A stretch of DNA of 64,000 nt from an uncultured Flavobacteriales bacterium (GTDB lineage: Bacteria; Bacteroidota; Bacteroidia; Flavobacteriales_G; Salibacteraceae). Shown piece after piece: positions 55,916-64,000 of this stretch. Positions within the stretch are counted from its first letter, which is position 1. Every line of letters starts with the position of its first letter. Both the position numbers and the translations under genes were made by a program. The notes under the pieces are model-generated. The model worked only from the letters and a program-made list of their open reading frames with translations. It had not been told where the DNA came from and did no database searches. The DNA is taken from assembly GCA_943788145.1 (NCBI GenBank), contig CALSPD010000015.1, positions 1 through 64,000 on the forward strand. Reading direction: 5' to 3'.

Positions 55916-56350
55916 TTGGTTGTGCCAAAAACGTTCACATTTATTGCACCATCTATACCGTCTATCGGTATATACCTATTCACGACCGATAAGGGCTTGA
56001 ATTATGAAGTGCGCTTTGGACGAAAGCAAAATGACATCTTATGTGTCAACATTGTGTTTGGTGTCTTAAATGACGAGTTTGATGGCGAAGAATACACATT
56101 AGTGAATAAAGGGGAGTTTTTCTCCGTTATGCAAACGGTAGAAGCGATCATTCAAGATTTTTTCATTAAAAACCCAAACATTCACACTTTTGAATTTGCG
56201 GGTGAGCCATTAAGTCCAAATATGCCAAGTGATCATATTTCAAAACGTACCAGAGTATATATGAGATATGCTAGAAAAATCTTTCACTCCAGTTTCTGGT
56301 CCATTGAAACTCAGGGAAATAAAGTAATTATTGAAAGAAAGCGCAATTGA
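55916..56350 (+). CDS. Conserved hypothetical protein
   Basis: About 144 residues from TTG 55916, or 142 from GTG 55922; neither start is strong. No signal peptide or membrane helix is seen. It begins with a beta-rich segment (GIYLFTTDKGLNYEVRFG, VNIVFGVLNDEFDGEEYTLV). Then comes a helix (VMQTVEAIIQDFFIKNPN) and an arginine-rich end (SKRTRVYMRYARKIF). I recall similar unnamed proteins in Bacteroidota but cannot give a function. It is divergent from the DnaJ gene. Confidence 0.6.
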   Translation: MVVPKTFTFIAPSIPSIGIYLFTTDKGLNYEVRFGRKQNDILCVNIVFGVLNDEFDGEEYTLVNKGEFFSVMQTVEAIIQDFFIKNPNIHTFEFAGEPLSPNMPSDHISKRTRVYMRYARKIFHSSFWSIETQGNKVIIERKRN

Positions 56351-56375
56351 ATGCCACAACATTTTGGTATTCTCT

Positions 56376-56383
56376 TACTTTTG
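56376..56383 (+). promoter_or_regulatory. -7 element TACTTTTG for tRNA-Ser
   Basis: TACTTTTG matches TAnnTTTG 30 bases before the tRNA. A TTG at the right distance is not seen. Confidence 0.4.
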
Positions 56384-56413
56384 CGCTCGATTTTAGAAAA
56401 TCTTTAATCAAGA

Positions 56414-56502
<89 letters not shown>

Positions 56503-56508
56503 AATAGA

Positions 56509-56540
56509 AATCCCAATTCCAATATTGGGATTTTTTTTAC
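56509..56540 (+). terminator. Terminator after tRNA-Ser
   Basis: AATCCCAAT pairs with ATTGGGATT, followed by eight T. Confidence 0.75.
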
Positions 56541-56565
56541 CCTTTATTAATATGCCCTCAATCGC

Positions 56566-56595
56566 TTGCAAGTTAATTTGATCCCATTAGATTTG
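56566..56595 (+). promoter_or_regulatory. Consensus promoter of the 56620 lipoprotein gene
   Basis: TTG at 56566-56568, 19 bases, then TAGATTTG at 56588-56595. Both halves and spacing match the consensus; the leader is about 20 bases. Confidence 0.7.
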
Positions 56596-56619
56596 CGGTA
56601 AGCGTAAACCAAAAACTAC

Positions 56620-57441
56620 ATGAAAAACCTTAAACTCTCTGCCTTTGTAATCGTTTCCATTTCACTTCTAATAAGTGCTTGTGGGGAAGAACAACATTCT
56701 ACAGCGCCAACTTATAATTTCGAAAAAGCCGATTCGCTCCCTTCAGGATATTTGGAAGAGCTGGGCATAGTAAAAACAAACATTGAAGTTACAGCTAAGC
56801 TTTACGCCCGTATGAACAGCGTAGGTTACGCTTACAATGAATCGGTTCTACTATCTGCTGGGAAGAGTTTTAGTGGCTCATCTAAGCAAGCTTTGGGAAT
56901 TGGGGCAGTAGGAAGTGATTTGGTCTATGCCGCCTCGTTTGCGCAAAGCCAAAGTGCGATGGATCGCATGAAAGGATTAATATCAACAGCTGGAAGCCTA
57001 GGCATTGGTGAAGCTTTTGATGAAGAGTTGATGACGAAAATGGCGAGTGATGATTCAACTATTAATAAATCAGTTCTTTTGACTAAAGCTTATTTAAAAG
57101 CAAAGGATCAATTGTTTTCTGATGAGCGTGCTCAGCTCGCAACAATGATGATCATAGGTGGTTGGATTGAAGGACTTCACGTTAGCTGTCAAATGCTTAA
57201 AACTGAAATTAAAGACGATGAGATTCGAATAGGATTTTGGGAACTGGTGAACAGTATTGAAAACGTTCGACACCTTTGCGTTGTATTTAAAAACAATGCT
57301 GAGCTAACTGCGCTAGATGAACAATTAGGTAAATTGTCCGATCAAATTACTCCGATAAAAAAACACGCTAAGAAATATACCATTGCAGATGTGAATGCAT
57401 TGGCCGATGCAATTGCAACGATTAGAAATAGCACTTTTTAA
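56620..57441 (+). CDS. Hypothetical helical lipoprotein
   Basis: 273 residues. Lipobox in FVIVSISLLISACGEEQ with the cysteine near residue 21. The rest is mostly helical (SLPSGYLEELGIVKTNIEV, QALGIGAVGSDLVYAASFAQ, ATMMIIGGWIEGLHVSCQML, VADALADAIATIRN-like end). I do not recognise a named family; similar proteins are found in Bacteroidota. It is monocistronic, with its own consensus promoter and terminator. Confidence 0.7.
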   Translation: MKNLKLSAFVIVSISLLISACGEEQHSTAPTYNFEKADSLPSGYLEELGIVKTNIEVTAKLYARMNSVGYAYNESVLLSAGKSFSGSSKQALGIGAVGSDLVYAASFAQSQSAMDRMKGLISTAGSLGIGEAFDEELMTKMASDDSTINKSVLLTKAYLKAKDQLFSDERAQLATMMIIGGWIEGLHVSCQMLKTEIKDDEIRIGFWELVNSIENVRHLCVVFKNNAELTALDEQLGKLSDQITPIKKHAKKYTIADVNALADAIATIRNSTF

Positions 57442-57471
57442 TAGCGTTTTTATTCTAGGAAATTATACATT

Positions 57472-57500
57472 TGCCGTCCCTTAAAAGGACGGCATTTTTT
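57472..57500 (+). terminator. Terminator after the 56620 gene
   Basis: TGCCGTCC pairs with GGACGGCA around a short loop, then six T. Confidence 0.8.
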
Positions 57501-57580
57501 GTTGATTGAAATAGGTTGATTTATTTGAAATCCATCGCTCTAGTTTGCGTGATTTAAAGCTGAATAATTCGACTAAATTT

Positions 57581-57655
57581 CGGGGTGTAGCGTAGCCCGG
57601 TTATCGCGCCTGCTTTGGGAGCAGGAGGTCGCAGGTTCGAATCCTGCCACCCCGA
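57581..57655 (+). tRNA. tRNA-Pro(TGG)
   Basis: 75 nt. The acceptor CGGGGTG pairs with CACCCCG, the anticodon loop contains TGG in CTTTGGGAG, and the T arm is GCAGGTTCGAATCCTGC. CCA is not encoded. Confidence 0.95.
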
Positions 57656-57658
57656 CAA

Positions 57659-57684
57659 AATGGCCTCTTTGAGGCCATTTTTAT
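57659..57684 (+). terminator. Hairpin between tRNA-Pro and tRNA-Arg
   Basis: ATGGCCTC pairs with GAGGCCAT around TTT, followed by five T in all. It may process or end the tRNA-Pro transcript, although tRNA-Arg follows only nine bases later. Confidence 0.6.
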
Positions 57685-57692
57685 TTAAGAAT

Positions 57693-57766
57693 GGTCCGGT
57701 AGCTCAGCTGGATAGAGCAACTGCCTTCTAAGCAGTAGGTCACAGGTTCGAATCCTGTCCGGATCA
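57693..57766 (+). tRNA. tRNA-Arg(TCT)
   Basis: 74 nt. The acceptor GGTCCGG pairs with CCGGATC (one G-U), the anticodon loop is CTTCTAA, and the T arm is ACAGGTTCGAATCCTGT. CCA is not encoded. Confidence 0.95.
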
Positions 57767-57769
57767 CGA

Positions 57770-57804
57770 AAAAGCTCAAATCGAATTTTGATTTGGGCTT
57801 TTTT
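57770..57804 (+). terminator. Terminator after tRNA-Arg
   Basis: AAGCTCAAATC pairs with GATTTGGGCTT (one G-U), followed by T residues. Confidence 0.7.
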
Positions 57805-58086
57805 ATGCTCTATTTTACGTTGTCCTTGGTATTTCTCGTATACCAATCGATAAAATTCCACCTCCCCTTTTCTCATCACACAAAGGATTAGTTTAAAGTA
57901 GATTCCAAAGTTTCATCCCAATTATTGATCGATGTTTTTATTGTTTCATCGACCGTAATATATGTTTCATCTGCCAACTTCAAGTTAGATCGGAAGCGAC
58001 CGAATCATTCGTTTCCAATACAACATAGTAACATGACAGAAATGCAATTTTTTGCGGTCGTACATTTCGCAATAATTTAAACTTTA

Positions 58087-61000
58087 ATGAATATGAAAAA
58101 AGTTCTACTAACTCTTGCGAGTGGCTTTATTGGTCTGGTAGGTTTTGCTCAGCTGAGCGGAACATACACAGTCAATGGCGCTCAGGCAACGGGCGGTACA
58201 AACTATCAAACGTTTACCGCTGCGTTCTCCGCATTGACTTCTCAGGGCGTCAATGGACCCGTTGTGTTTAACTGTGTGCAAGGTACATATACCGAGCAAG
58301 TTTACAGTTCTTCACAAACAATTTCGGGTACTTCAACCACGAATACCGTGACATTCCAGTCGGCCTCGACCAACACGAATGAAGTATTGTGGCAGTACAC
58401 CACTTACCCGCTCTATTTGTACTACCCAAACAACATGAGCAACGTATCGTTTGATGGTCTCCATTTCAAAACGACAAGTACTGGTAATGCCATTCGTATC
58501 TATTACGGAACCATTACCAACTTCACGTTTGAGAATTGCAAGTTTACAGGGTACACTGGTTTAGGCACTTCAAGTACTTACTCAACCATTTACATGTATT
58601 ATACTGCAGCCAATAATGTGACATTTGAGAACAACCAAATCTTAAACGGAGATTATGCTGTTTATGGATATTATCTGCAAGCCAGTTCCGTTGTTAATTT
58701 CATTGATAACGACATTCTTGGATTCAGTTATATGGGTATGTATCTCTATTCAGGATATTATCCAAAATGGGTGGTTAAGAACAATACTATAAAGGATAAC
58801 CCAAGTGGATACGCTTACACTTACATGCTCTACACTTACTATTGGGGCGCTGGCTCGGAATTGAGTGGTAACTACCTTGAGTGTAATTCCTCTGCTGGTG
58901 GATATGGAATCTTCGGATATTATTGGACAGGTACATCGTCAGCTCCAATTAACTGTTACAATAACATCGTAAACTTTGCGAATTCGAATGCCACGGCTTA
59001 TCAATACGCTATTTACAAGGGATATGATCAATACACAAGAATTCGGCATAACACCATACATGTAAGTACTTCATATACTTCGGGGTACGCTGTTTACCTA
59101 TACTATAGCAGCACTTCATACGCTGGTTGTGAATTCCGAAACAACATTGTACAAGTAGATAATGCTGGAGAATATACGATGTATTGTTATACCATTCCAG
59201 GTTATTACCTTATGGACAATAATGTATATTCAAGCAATGGGGGATCCGACATCTATAATTACAGTGCCTATTCAGGAACTACTGCTTATAATATCGGAAC
59301 GTGGCAAACTGGAACTGGTTGGGAAACGAATGGAATTGGTGCTTATCCAGATTTCACTTCATCCACAAACCTTACTCCGCAAAATGCTGACATCAACAAC
59401 ATTGGCGCTGCATTGGGAATTACTACAGACTATTATGGTGCTGCTCGAAGTGCAACTACTCCTGACCCAGGAGCAATTGAATTCAGCGTTCCTACAAACA
59501 ATGCTCAGCCTTCTGACCTATTGAATCCTGCTGCGCCACTTTGTGATGAAGATACTTCAGTAGTTGTGGTAATTAAGAATGCTGGTCTTGCAACATTGAC
59601 ATCTTTGAATATCAATTATTCACTGAATGCAGGAACCGCAGCTGTTACTAACTGGACTGGAAGTCTTGCACCTCAGGCGTTTGACACGGTAACAATTGTA
59701 CCTACTACATCTTTCAGCAATGGAGATAATGTAAAAGTTTGGACTTCACTTCCAAATGGTGTTCAAGATAGTGCTGCCGCTTATGATACGATTCAGGTTG
59801 ACCTATATGACGGTATGTCTGGTACTTATACGATTCCAGGTGACTTCGCTTCTATTACTGCTGCTCGAAATGCAATGGTTGCTGCTGGTCTTTGTGATGA
59901 CGTTATTTTCAACGTTGCCACTGGAACATACAATGAGGCAGTTGATTTCCCTGCAATTAATGGTTCAAGCGAACTCGCAACTATTACTTTCCAAAGTGCT
60001 ACTGCAAACTATAACAACGTAACGATCACTGCAAACGGTGGAGCTACAGTTAACTTCAATGGAGTGGATTGGATTACATTCAAGAACATCAAAATTGAAA
60101 ACACATCGGCTAATCCTGTTCAAGTGAATGGACAGTCTGATAATGTAACCATCGATCATTGCTGGTTAAAAGGTACAAATGGTACTTCCACAAACGGTCA
60201 AGCCATTATTTATATGGCAGGCAACGGAAATGATTTCACTGTAAAAGACAGCAAGCTTGAGAAAGGCGCTTCATGGTTCTACAGTACTTCAGGATCTACC
60301 ACAGCGTATAAGTATGGATTGACTTTCGAGAACAACTACATGAAAGATCAGTCTTATTATGGTGCTTACCTATACTATTTTGACGGTGTTGAGTTCAATG
60401 GAAATACTATCAAAAACGACTCTGCTTTCCAATACGGATACGGTTATTACGCGATGGGATATTGGTATTATGTGAATAATTTCAATGTGACTAAGAACTA
60501 CGTAAGCGCAAGCACTGGAAGTGGTTGGTATTACGCAAACTATTTCTATAACTGTGTAGGTTCTAGCAACCCAAGAAGTCAAATTTCTAACAACTGTATT
60601 ACTACAGGTAATGAGACTTCTTCTGCTGCTTATTATTCATTGTACTTATACAATTCTGGTTTGATTGATATTTACAACAACTCATTAAACCGATATGGAG
60701 CTAATAATTCATATGGTATTTACATCTATCAAGGTGGTGCTATGAACTTTGTAAACAATAGTGTTACAAGTATGGGTGGTGGATACGCTTCTTACATTAA
60801 TGGTGGTTTTGCGATCAACACATGCGATCACAACAACTATTACACTGCATCTGGAGCACTGCTTTACTTTGGATCTGCTCAATACAATACGTTAGAGGAT
60901 TTACAAAATGCTACTGGACAGGATATGCACTCAGTAACTACCAACCCAGATTGGGAGGATTTAGCTACGTGTGTTACTTGTAACGATACCATGGGTAATG

Positions 61001-62259
61001 CTGGTACTGTTTTGGCCACTTTAGTTGATGATATCAATGGCAACAACCGAAGTGTGATTACTCCAGATATTGGAGCTGTTGAGTATGTTACTCCTGCGTC
61101 TTTCACGCTTGGTGCTGATGATACGATTTGTGGTAATTCACACATCATCGAAGCTGGTCCTGCACAATCCATTACTTGGAACGTTAACAACCAAACTTCA
61201 ACTCAGCCATTTGTTACCTTAACTGCTAACAACGAGCCTGTTACATTCAACATCTCTGTAAACATTACTACAGAATATTGTGGAACTGGTTCTGATGCTG
61301 CCGTGATTCGATTGGTACCTAATGCTAACCTTGATTCGACTGAGCACATCTGTGCTGGTGCGACTACAGTATTAGAGCCAGGAGGAAGCGCTGCTGCCGA
61401 CTTCACATGGTCAAATGGAGCGAATACTCCAACCATAACTGTTGGCGAAGCGGGAACTTACTCAGTTACTAAGCTTGAAGACGGTTGCGAAAGTGATGCA
61501 ACTATCGTTGTAACGCAGTCTGATGCAGTTCAGATCGTTGATCTTGACGCATGTTCTGATGCACTTCCAGTTTCTATAGATGCTACCATCAACAATGGGA
61601 CATCTTATGCTTGGTCTGGCGGTTCTAGCATCAATGCTGCAGTTAACACATTCAATGATGCAGGAAACTACACAGTTACTGCTACTGATAGCTATGGTTG
61701 TTCATCTACTGATGGATTCCAATTGACTGTTCTTGAAGCTCCAGAAGCTGCAATCGTTGAAAGTCATTCAGGGAATGCATATTTCTTTGATGGAACAAGT
61801 TCATTGTACATCAGTGCTAATACAACATACTTATGGGATTTTGGTTACAATGGTTTGACAGCTACTACGGCTACTGCTACTGTTAACTATCCTTGGAGCG
61901 ATCCAAATAACTTGACTACTTACAATGTAACCTTGACTATTGACAACGGTTGCGATGTAGATGTTAAGACGATGGAAGTTACTCCTGACCCATTAGGAAT
62001 TGGTTCAATAGATGCTGCATCATTTGGTCTTTACCCTAACCCTGCATCTGACAACGTAAACATCATCCTTGGAAGTGCTGCTTCTACAAAAGGATCTGTT
62101 TCTGTTCTTGATGTAACAGGACGAGTAATTATCGTTCAAACAATCGCTGCTGGTCAAACAACAGGCGAATTGAATGTAGCTGAATTAGCTGCTGGTTCTT
62201 ACTTAGTGAAAGTTAGCGTTGACGGAAGCACTTCTGTTAGCACGCTTATCAAGAAGTAA
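58087..62259 (+). CDS. Giant secreted parallel beta-helix protein with T9SS sorting domain
   Basis: 1390 residues, intact. Signal peptide (LLTLASGFIGLVGFAQ). Residues about 20-470 form a first right-handed parallel beta-helix, rich in Asn and Tyr (NVSFDGLHFKTTSTGNAIRI, NVTFENNQILNGDYAVYGYY). A CARDB-like Ig module follows (VVVVIKNAGLATLTSLNINY), then a second helix domain (about 580-990; SGTYTIPGDFASITAARNAM, FNVATGTYNEAVDFP). PKD-like modules and a type A T9SS domain end it (FGLYPNPASDNVNIIL to STLIKK). It may be a carbohydrate-binding or carbohydrate-cleaving surface protein, since parallel beta-helices are common in such enzymes. No active site is recognised. Confidence 0.88.
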   Translation: MNMKKVLLTLASGFIGLVGFAQLSGTYTVNGAQATGGTNYQTFTAAFSALTSQGVNGPVVFNCVQGTYTEQVYSSSQTISGTSTTNTVTFQSASTNTNEVLWQYTTYPLYLYYPNNMSNVSFDGLHFKTTSTGNAIRIYYGTITNFTFENCKFTGYTGLGTSSTYSTIYMYYTAANNVTFENNQILNGDYAVYGYYLQASSVVNFIDNDILGFSYMGMYLYSGYYPKWVVKNNTIKDNPSGYAYTYMLYTYYWGAGSELSGNYLECNSSAGGYGIFGYYWTGTSSAPINCYNNIVNFANSNATAYQYAIYKGYDQYTRIRHNTIHVSTSYTSGYAVYLYYSSTSYAGCEFRNNIVQVDNAGEYTMYCYTIPGYYLMDNNVYSSNGGSDIYNYSAYSGTTAYNIGTWQTGTGWETNGIGAYPDFTSSTNLTPQNADINNIGAALGITTDYYGAARSATTPDPGAIEFSVPTNNAQPSDLLNPAAPLCDEDTSVVVVIKNAGLATLTSLNINYSLNAGTAAVTNWTGSLAPQAFDTVTIVPTTSFSNGDNVKVWTSLPNGVQDSAAAYDTIQVDLYDGMSGTYTIPGDFASITAARNAMVAAGLCDDVIFNVATGTYNEAVDFPAINGSSELATITFQSATANYNNVTITANGGATVNFNGVDWITFKNIKIENTSANPVQVNGQSDNVTIDHCWLKGTNGTSTNGQAIIYMAGNGNDFTVKDSKLEKGASWFYSTSGSTTAYKYGLTFENNYMKDQSYYGAYLYYFDGVEFNGNTIKNDSAFQYGYGYYAMGYWYYVNNFNVTKNYVSASTGSGWYYANYFYNCVGSSNPRSQISNNCITTGNETSSAAYYSLYLYNSGLIDIYNNSLNRYGANNSYGIYIYQGGAMNFVNNSVTSMGGGYASYINGGFAINTCDHNNYYTASGALLYFGSAQYNTLEDLQNATGQDMHSVTTNPDWEDLATCVTCNDTMGNAGTVLATLVDDINGNNRSVITPDIGAVEYVTPASFTLGADDTICGNSHIIEAGPAQSITWNVNNQTSTQPFVTLTANNEPVTFNISVNITTEYCGTGSDAAVIRLVPNANLDSTEHICAGATTVLEPGGSAAADFTWSNGANTPTITVGEAGTYSVTKLEDGCESDATIVVTQSDAVQIVDLDACSDALPVSIDATINNGTSYAWSGGSSINAAVNTFNDAGNYTVTATDSYGCSSTDGFQLTVLEAPEAAIVESHSGNAYFFDGTSSLYISANTTYLWDFGYNGLTATTATATVNYPWSDPNNLTTYNVTLTIDNGCDVDVKTMEVTPDPLGIGSIDAASFGLYPNPASDNVNIILGSAASTKGSVSVLDVTGRVIIVQTIAAGQTTGELNVAELAAGSYLVKVSVDGSTSVSTLIKK

Positions 62260-62278
62260 GTAAAGCTCACTTATTGTA

Positions 62279-62311
62279 AAAGGGCGGACTCAATGAGTCC
62301 GCCCTTTTTTT
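62279..62311 (+). terminator. Terminator after the beta-helix gene
   Basis: GGGCGGACTC pairs perfectly with GAGTCCGCCC around three bases, followed by seven or more T. Confidence 0.88.
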
Positions 62312-62363
62312 ATTTATCTCTTCTTCGAAATATTCTTTCTTTTGTTCCAAAGTCAAAAGACAA

Positions 62364-62699
62364 ATGAAAACACATTTAATTGCCGTATCTCTTGTTGTAG
62401 CTGCTTTAGGATTTACCTCTTGCCAGAAGTGCACGGATTGTTCTTGCACTGGAACAACCGAATTCACGTTTTCCGATTCAATTTCCACCGCTGATCAGGA
62501 AAGCATTCAAATGATCTATCAAACGGATTTTGACAACAACTATCCTGATGAATCAGTGGAGGTATGCGAAAAACGAGGTGATTTTGATGCCACCATTGTT
62601 AACTATGAAGCCCAGAGTGTGACCTATGAAGAAAATCAAAAGAAAAACGGCTTTCCTTGGTCACTAATCGCAACGTATGAGTGTGTGTGCGTAGAGTAA
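62364..62699 (+). CDS. Small cysteine-rich lipoprotein
   Basis: 111 residues. Lipobox in LVVAALGFTSCQKCTDC with several close cysteines (CQKCTDCSC) right after the lipid anchor, and CECV-type cysteines at the end (ATYECVCVE). The close spacing suggests disulfides or a metal site, but no family is recognised. It lies between two terminators, so it is expressed on its own. Confidence 0.65.
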   Translation: MKTHLIAVSLVVAALGFTSCQKCTDCSCTGTTEFTFSDSISTADQESIQMIYQTDFDNNYPDESVEVCEKRGDFDATIVNYEAQSVTYEENQKKNGFPWSLIATYECVCVE

Positions 62700-62722
62700 G
62701 GAAATCAAAAAGAATAAACTGT

Positions 62723-62747
62723 AGGCGGCATTTTGTCGCCTTTTTTT
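62723..62747 (+). terminator. Terminator after the Cys-rich lipoprotein
   Basis: AGGCGGCA pairs with TGTCGCCT (one G-U), followed by seven T. Confidence 0.7.
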
Positions 62748-62842
62748 ATTCCATTTAACTAGATATTTCACCTACCATCACGTTTCCCATTCGCTGTACC
62801 AATTCGTAAAAAAGCATTCCATTCGGTAGTTAATATTGTGTC

Positions 62843-63520
62843 GTGATAGAACTCAAGAACATCAATAAATACTATTCCACAGGCAATCACGAACTTCACG
62901 TGTTGAAGGACGTGAACCTTCAAATTGGTGCTGGGGAATTGGTGTCGATAATGGGTTCATCTGGTTCTGGAAAATCCACTTTGCTGAACATTCTGGGCAT
63001 TCTAGATGCTTATGACAGCGGGGAGTACATTCTGGATAATACGCTCATTAAAAATTTAAGTGAGCAGAAGGCGGCTAAGTATCGAAATGAATTCATTGGA
63101 TTTATTTTTCAATCCTTCCATTTGCTTTCCTATAAAAACGCCATGGAAAATGTGGCATTACCGCTCTATTACAGAGGGGTTGGCAGAAAAGAACGAAACA
63201 AGATTGCGCTCGAATACCTTGAAAAAGTTGGTCTTCTCGACTGGGCTGAACATATGCCAAATCAACTTTCTGGTGGACAGCAACAACGCGTTTCCATTGC
63301 GCGTGCGCTTATTTCTAAGCCGAAGTTAATTCTAGCAGATGAACCTACGGGGGCACTTGACTCCGAGACATCAGGAAATGTGATGGAGCTTTTCAGAGAA
63401 GTGAACAAACTTGGAATAACGGTCATTATCGTTACGCACGAACAGGATATTGCCGCGATGACAGATCGAAAAATCACGTTAAGAGATGGACAAATTGTTG
63501 AGAGCCTAGTCGATGTTTGA
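62843..63520 (+). CDS. ABC exporter ATP-binding protein (MacB/LolD type)
   Basis: 225 residues from GTG 62843. Walker [10 protein letters not shown] near residue 38, Q-loop in IFQSFHLL, signature LSGGQQQR, Walker [13 protein letters not shown], and the His switch in VIIVTHEQD. The LolD/MacB group exports lipoproteins, peptides or drugs by mechanotransmission and not by classical transport. Its stop overlaps the permease start by eight bases, so they are coupled. Confidence 0.93.
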   Translation: MIELKNINKYYSTGNHELHVLKDVNLQIGAGELVSIMGSSGSGKSTLLNILGILDAYDSGEYILDNTLIKNLSEQKAAKYRNEFIGFIFQSFHLLSYKNAMENVALPLYYRGVGRKERNKIALEYLEKVGLLDWAEHMPNQLSGGQQQRVSIARALISKPKLILADEPTGALDSETSGNVMELFREVNKLGITVIIVTHEQDIAAMTDRKITLRDGQIVESLVDV

Positions 63521-64000
63521 CTTAGATAAATGGCAAGAAATATTCAGCACAATCAGTAAAAACAAATTACGAACGTTTCTTACTGGGTTTAGTGTCGCAT
63601 GGGGGATATTCATGTTGATTTTACTTCTTGGTGCAGGCGAAGGCTTGCAACATGGAACCGAAAACCAATTTAAAGGAGACGCCATGAATGCCGTTTGGAT
63701 CATGCCAGGGAAGACTTCGCTCCCATACAACGGGTACAAAATTGATCGAACGATAAAACTTGAAAATCGTGATTTTGAAGATCTCCAAAAAAACATTTCC
63801 GGAATCGAAAACTTAAGCGCCCGAAAATATTTGAATGGAATTACGGAAATAAACTATGGCAAAAAGTCTGGTTCTTTTGGAGTACTTGGCTGCCGACCAG
63901 AGGAACAGGAGGCTGAGAAACTGGTTATTGAAGGCGGTCGGTTTATCAATCAATTGGATCAAACTGAGGCCCGTAAAGTTGCCTGCTTAGGTAGAGACAT
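63513..64000 (+). CDS. MacB-like ABC permease, N-terminal part (runs off window)
   Basis: 162 codons from ATG 63513 to the right edge, all open. It begins [20 protein letters not shown], then [20 protein letters not shown] (first membrane helix). A MacB-type periplasmic domain follows ([57 protein letters not shown]). It should pair with the ATPase upstream and with an outer-membrane/periplasmic adaptor outside the window. Confidence 0.9.
   Translation, partial: MFDLDKWQEIFSTISKNKLRTFLTGFSVAWGIFMLILLLGAGEGLQHGTENQFKGDAMNAVWIMPGKTSLPYNGYKIDRTIKLENRDFEDLQKNISGIENLSARKYLNGITEINYGKKSGSFGVLGCRPEEQEAEKLVIEGGRFINQLDQTEARKVACLGRD

Noticed and set aside
57685-57879. Short minus-strand ORF over tRNA-Arg
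   Set aside because: It is antisense to a clear tRNA and gives no protein-like motifs.

Overview
The window is a 64 kb piece of a Bacteroidota chromosome, most likely from a Flavobacteriales-type marine or freshwater lineage. I cannot name the genus. Evidence: at least six secreted proteins end in type IX secretion (T9SS) sorting domains. A PorP/SprF protein sits directly behind a type B sorting-domain protein. The conserved Bacteroidota block bamD-rpoZ-coaBC-DUF4835 is present. Several promoters fit the Bacteroidota consensus TTG-N19/20-TAnnTTTG, and Shine-Dalgarno sequences are mostly absent. There is no phage, IS transposase, CRISPR array or rRNA operon.

Layout. 0-10 kb: a translationally coupled methyltransferase/GNAT/methyltransferase trio, a chimeric DUF5686-SpoIIE ORF, a cytochrome c lipoprotein, a family 2 glycosyltransferase, a subtilisin-like T9SS protease, and a large adhesin-type gene with its PorP/SprF partner. 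10-14 kb: a small four-helix-bundle gene between near-identical 84-bp direct repeats (the most element-like object here), then the fused acyl-CoA mutase IcmF. 14-23.5 kb: DUF4197, a glycerophosphodiester phosphodiesterase, a beta-propeller T9SS protein, an SRAP DNA-repair protein, two membrane glycosyltransferase-type genes and a methyltransferase. Nearly every gene in this stretch is split by single-base frameshifts. 23.5-31 kb: GT2/DUF4199 pair, the SRP RNA gene, a DUF1573 plus coiled-coil protein, and a tail-to-tail join of a truncated ice-binding-like lipoprotein and a truncated LytTR regulator. 31-43 kb: SOUL protein, PNGase F-like T9SS glycoamidase, and a tightly packed aldo/keto reductase-TonB receptor-aat-RNA methyltransferase-ferredoxin run, then DUF3108, an S41 protease and an EEP nuclease. 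43-54 kb: SPOR-type envelope proteins, LOG protein, ClpP with a lone receiver, the bamD-rpoZ-coaBC-DUF4835 block and an alpha-oxoamine synthase. 54-64 kb: FKBP, DnaJ/TerB protein, three tRNAs (Ser-GCT, Pro-TGG, Arg-TCT), a 1390-residue beta-helix T9SS protein, and a MacB-like ABC exporter running off the right end.

Two cautions for any reader. First, about 25-30 single-base frameshifts lie left of 34.3 kb, mostly between 14.6 and 22.8 kb, and none are seen in the right 30 kb. Second, three ORFs are chimeras of unrelated families (near 1840, 6805 and 28545). Uneven sequence quality or chimeric assembly is the simplest explanation, so broken genes are annotated here as whole genes with frameshifts. 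I found no clearly new defence or metabolic system. The best candidate for an under-described element is the four-helix-bundle gene with its palindromic direct repeats.
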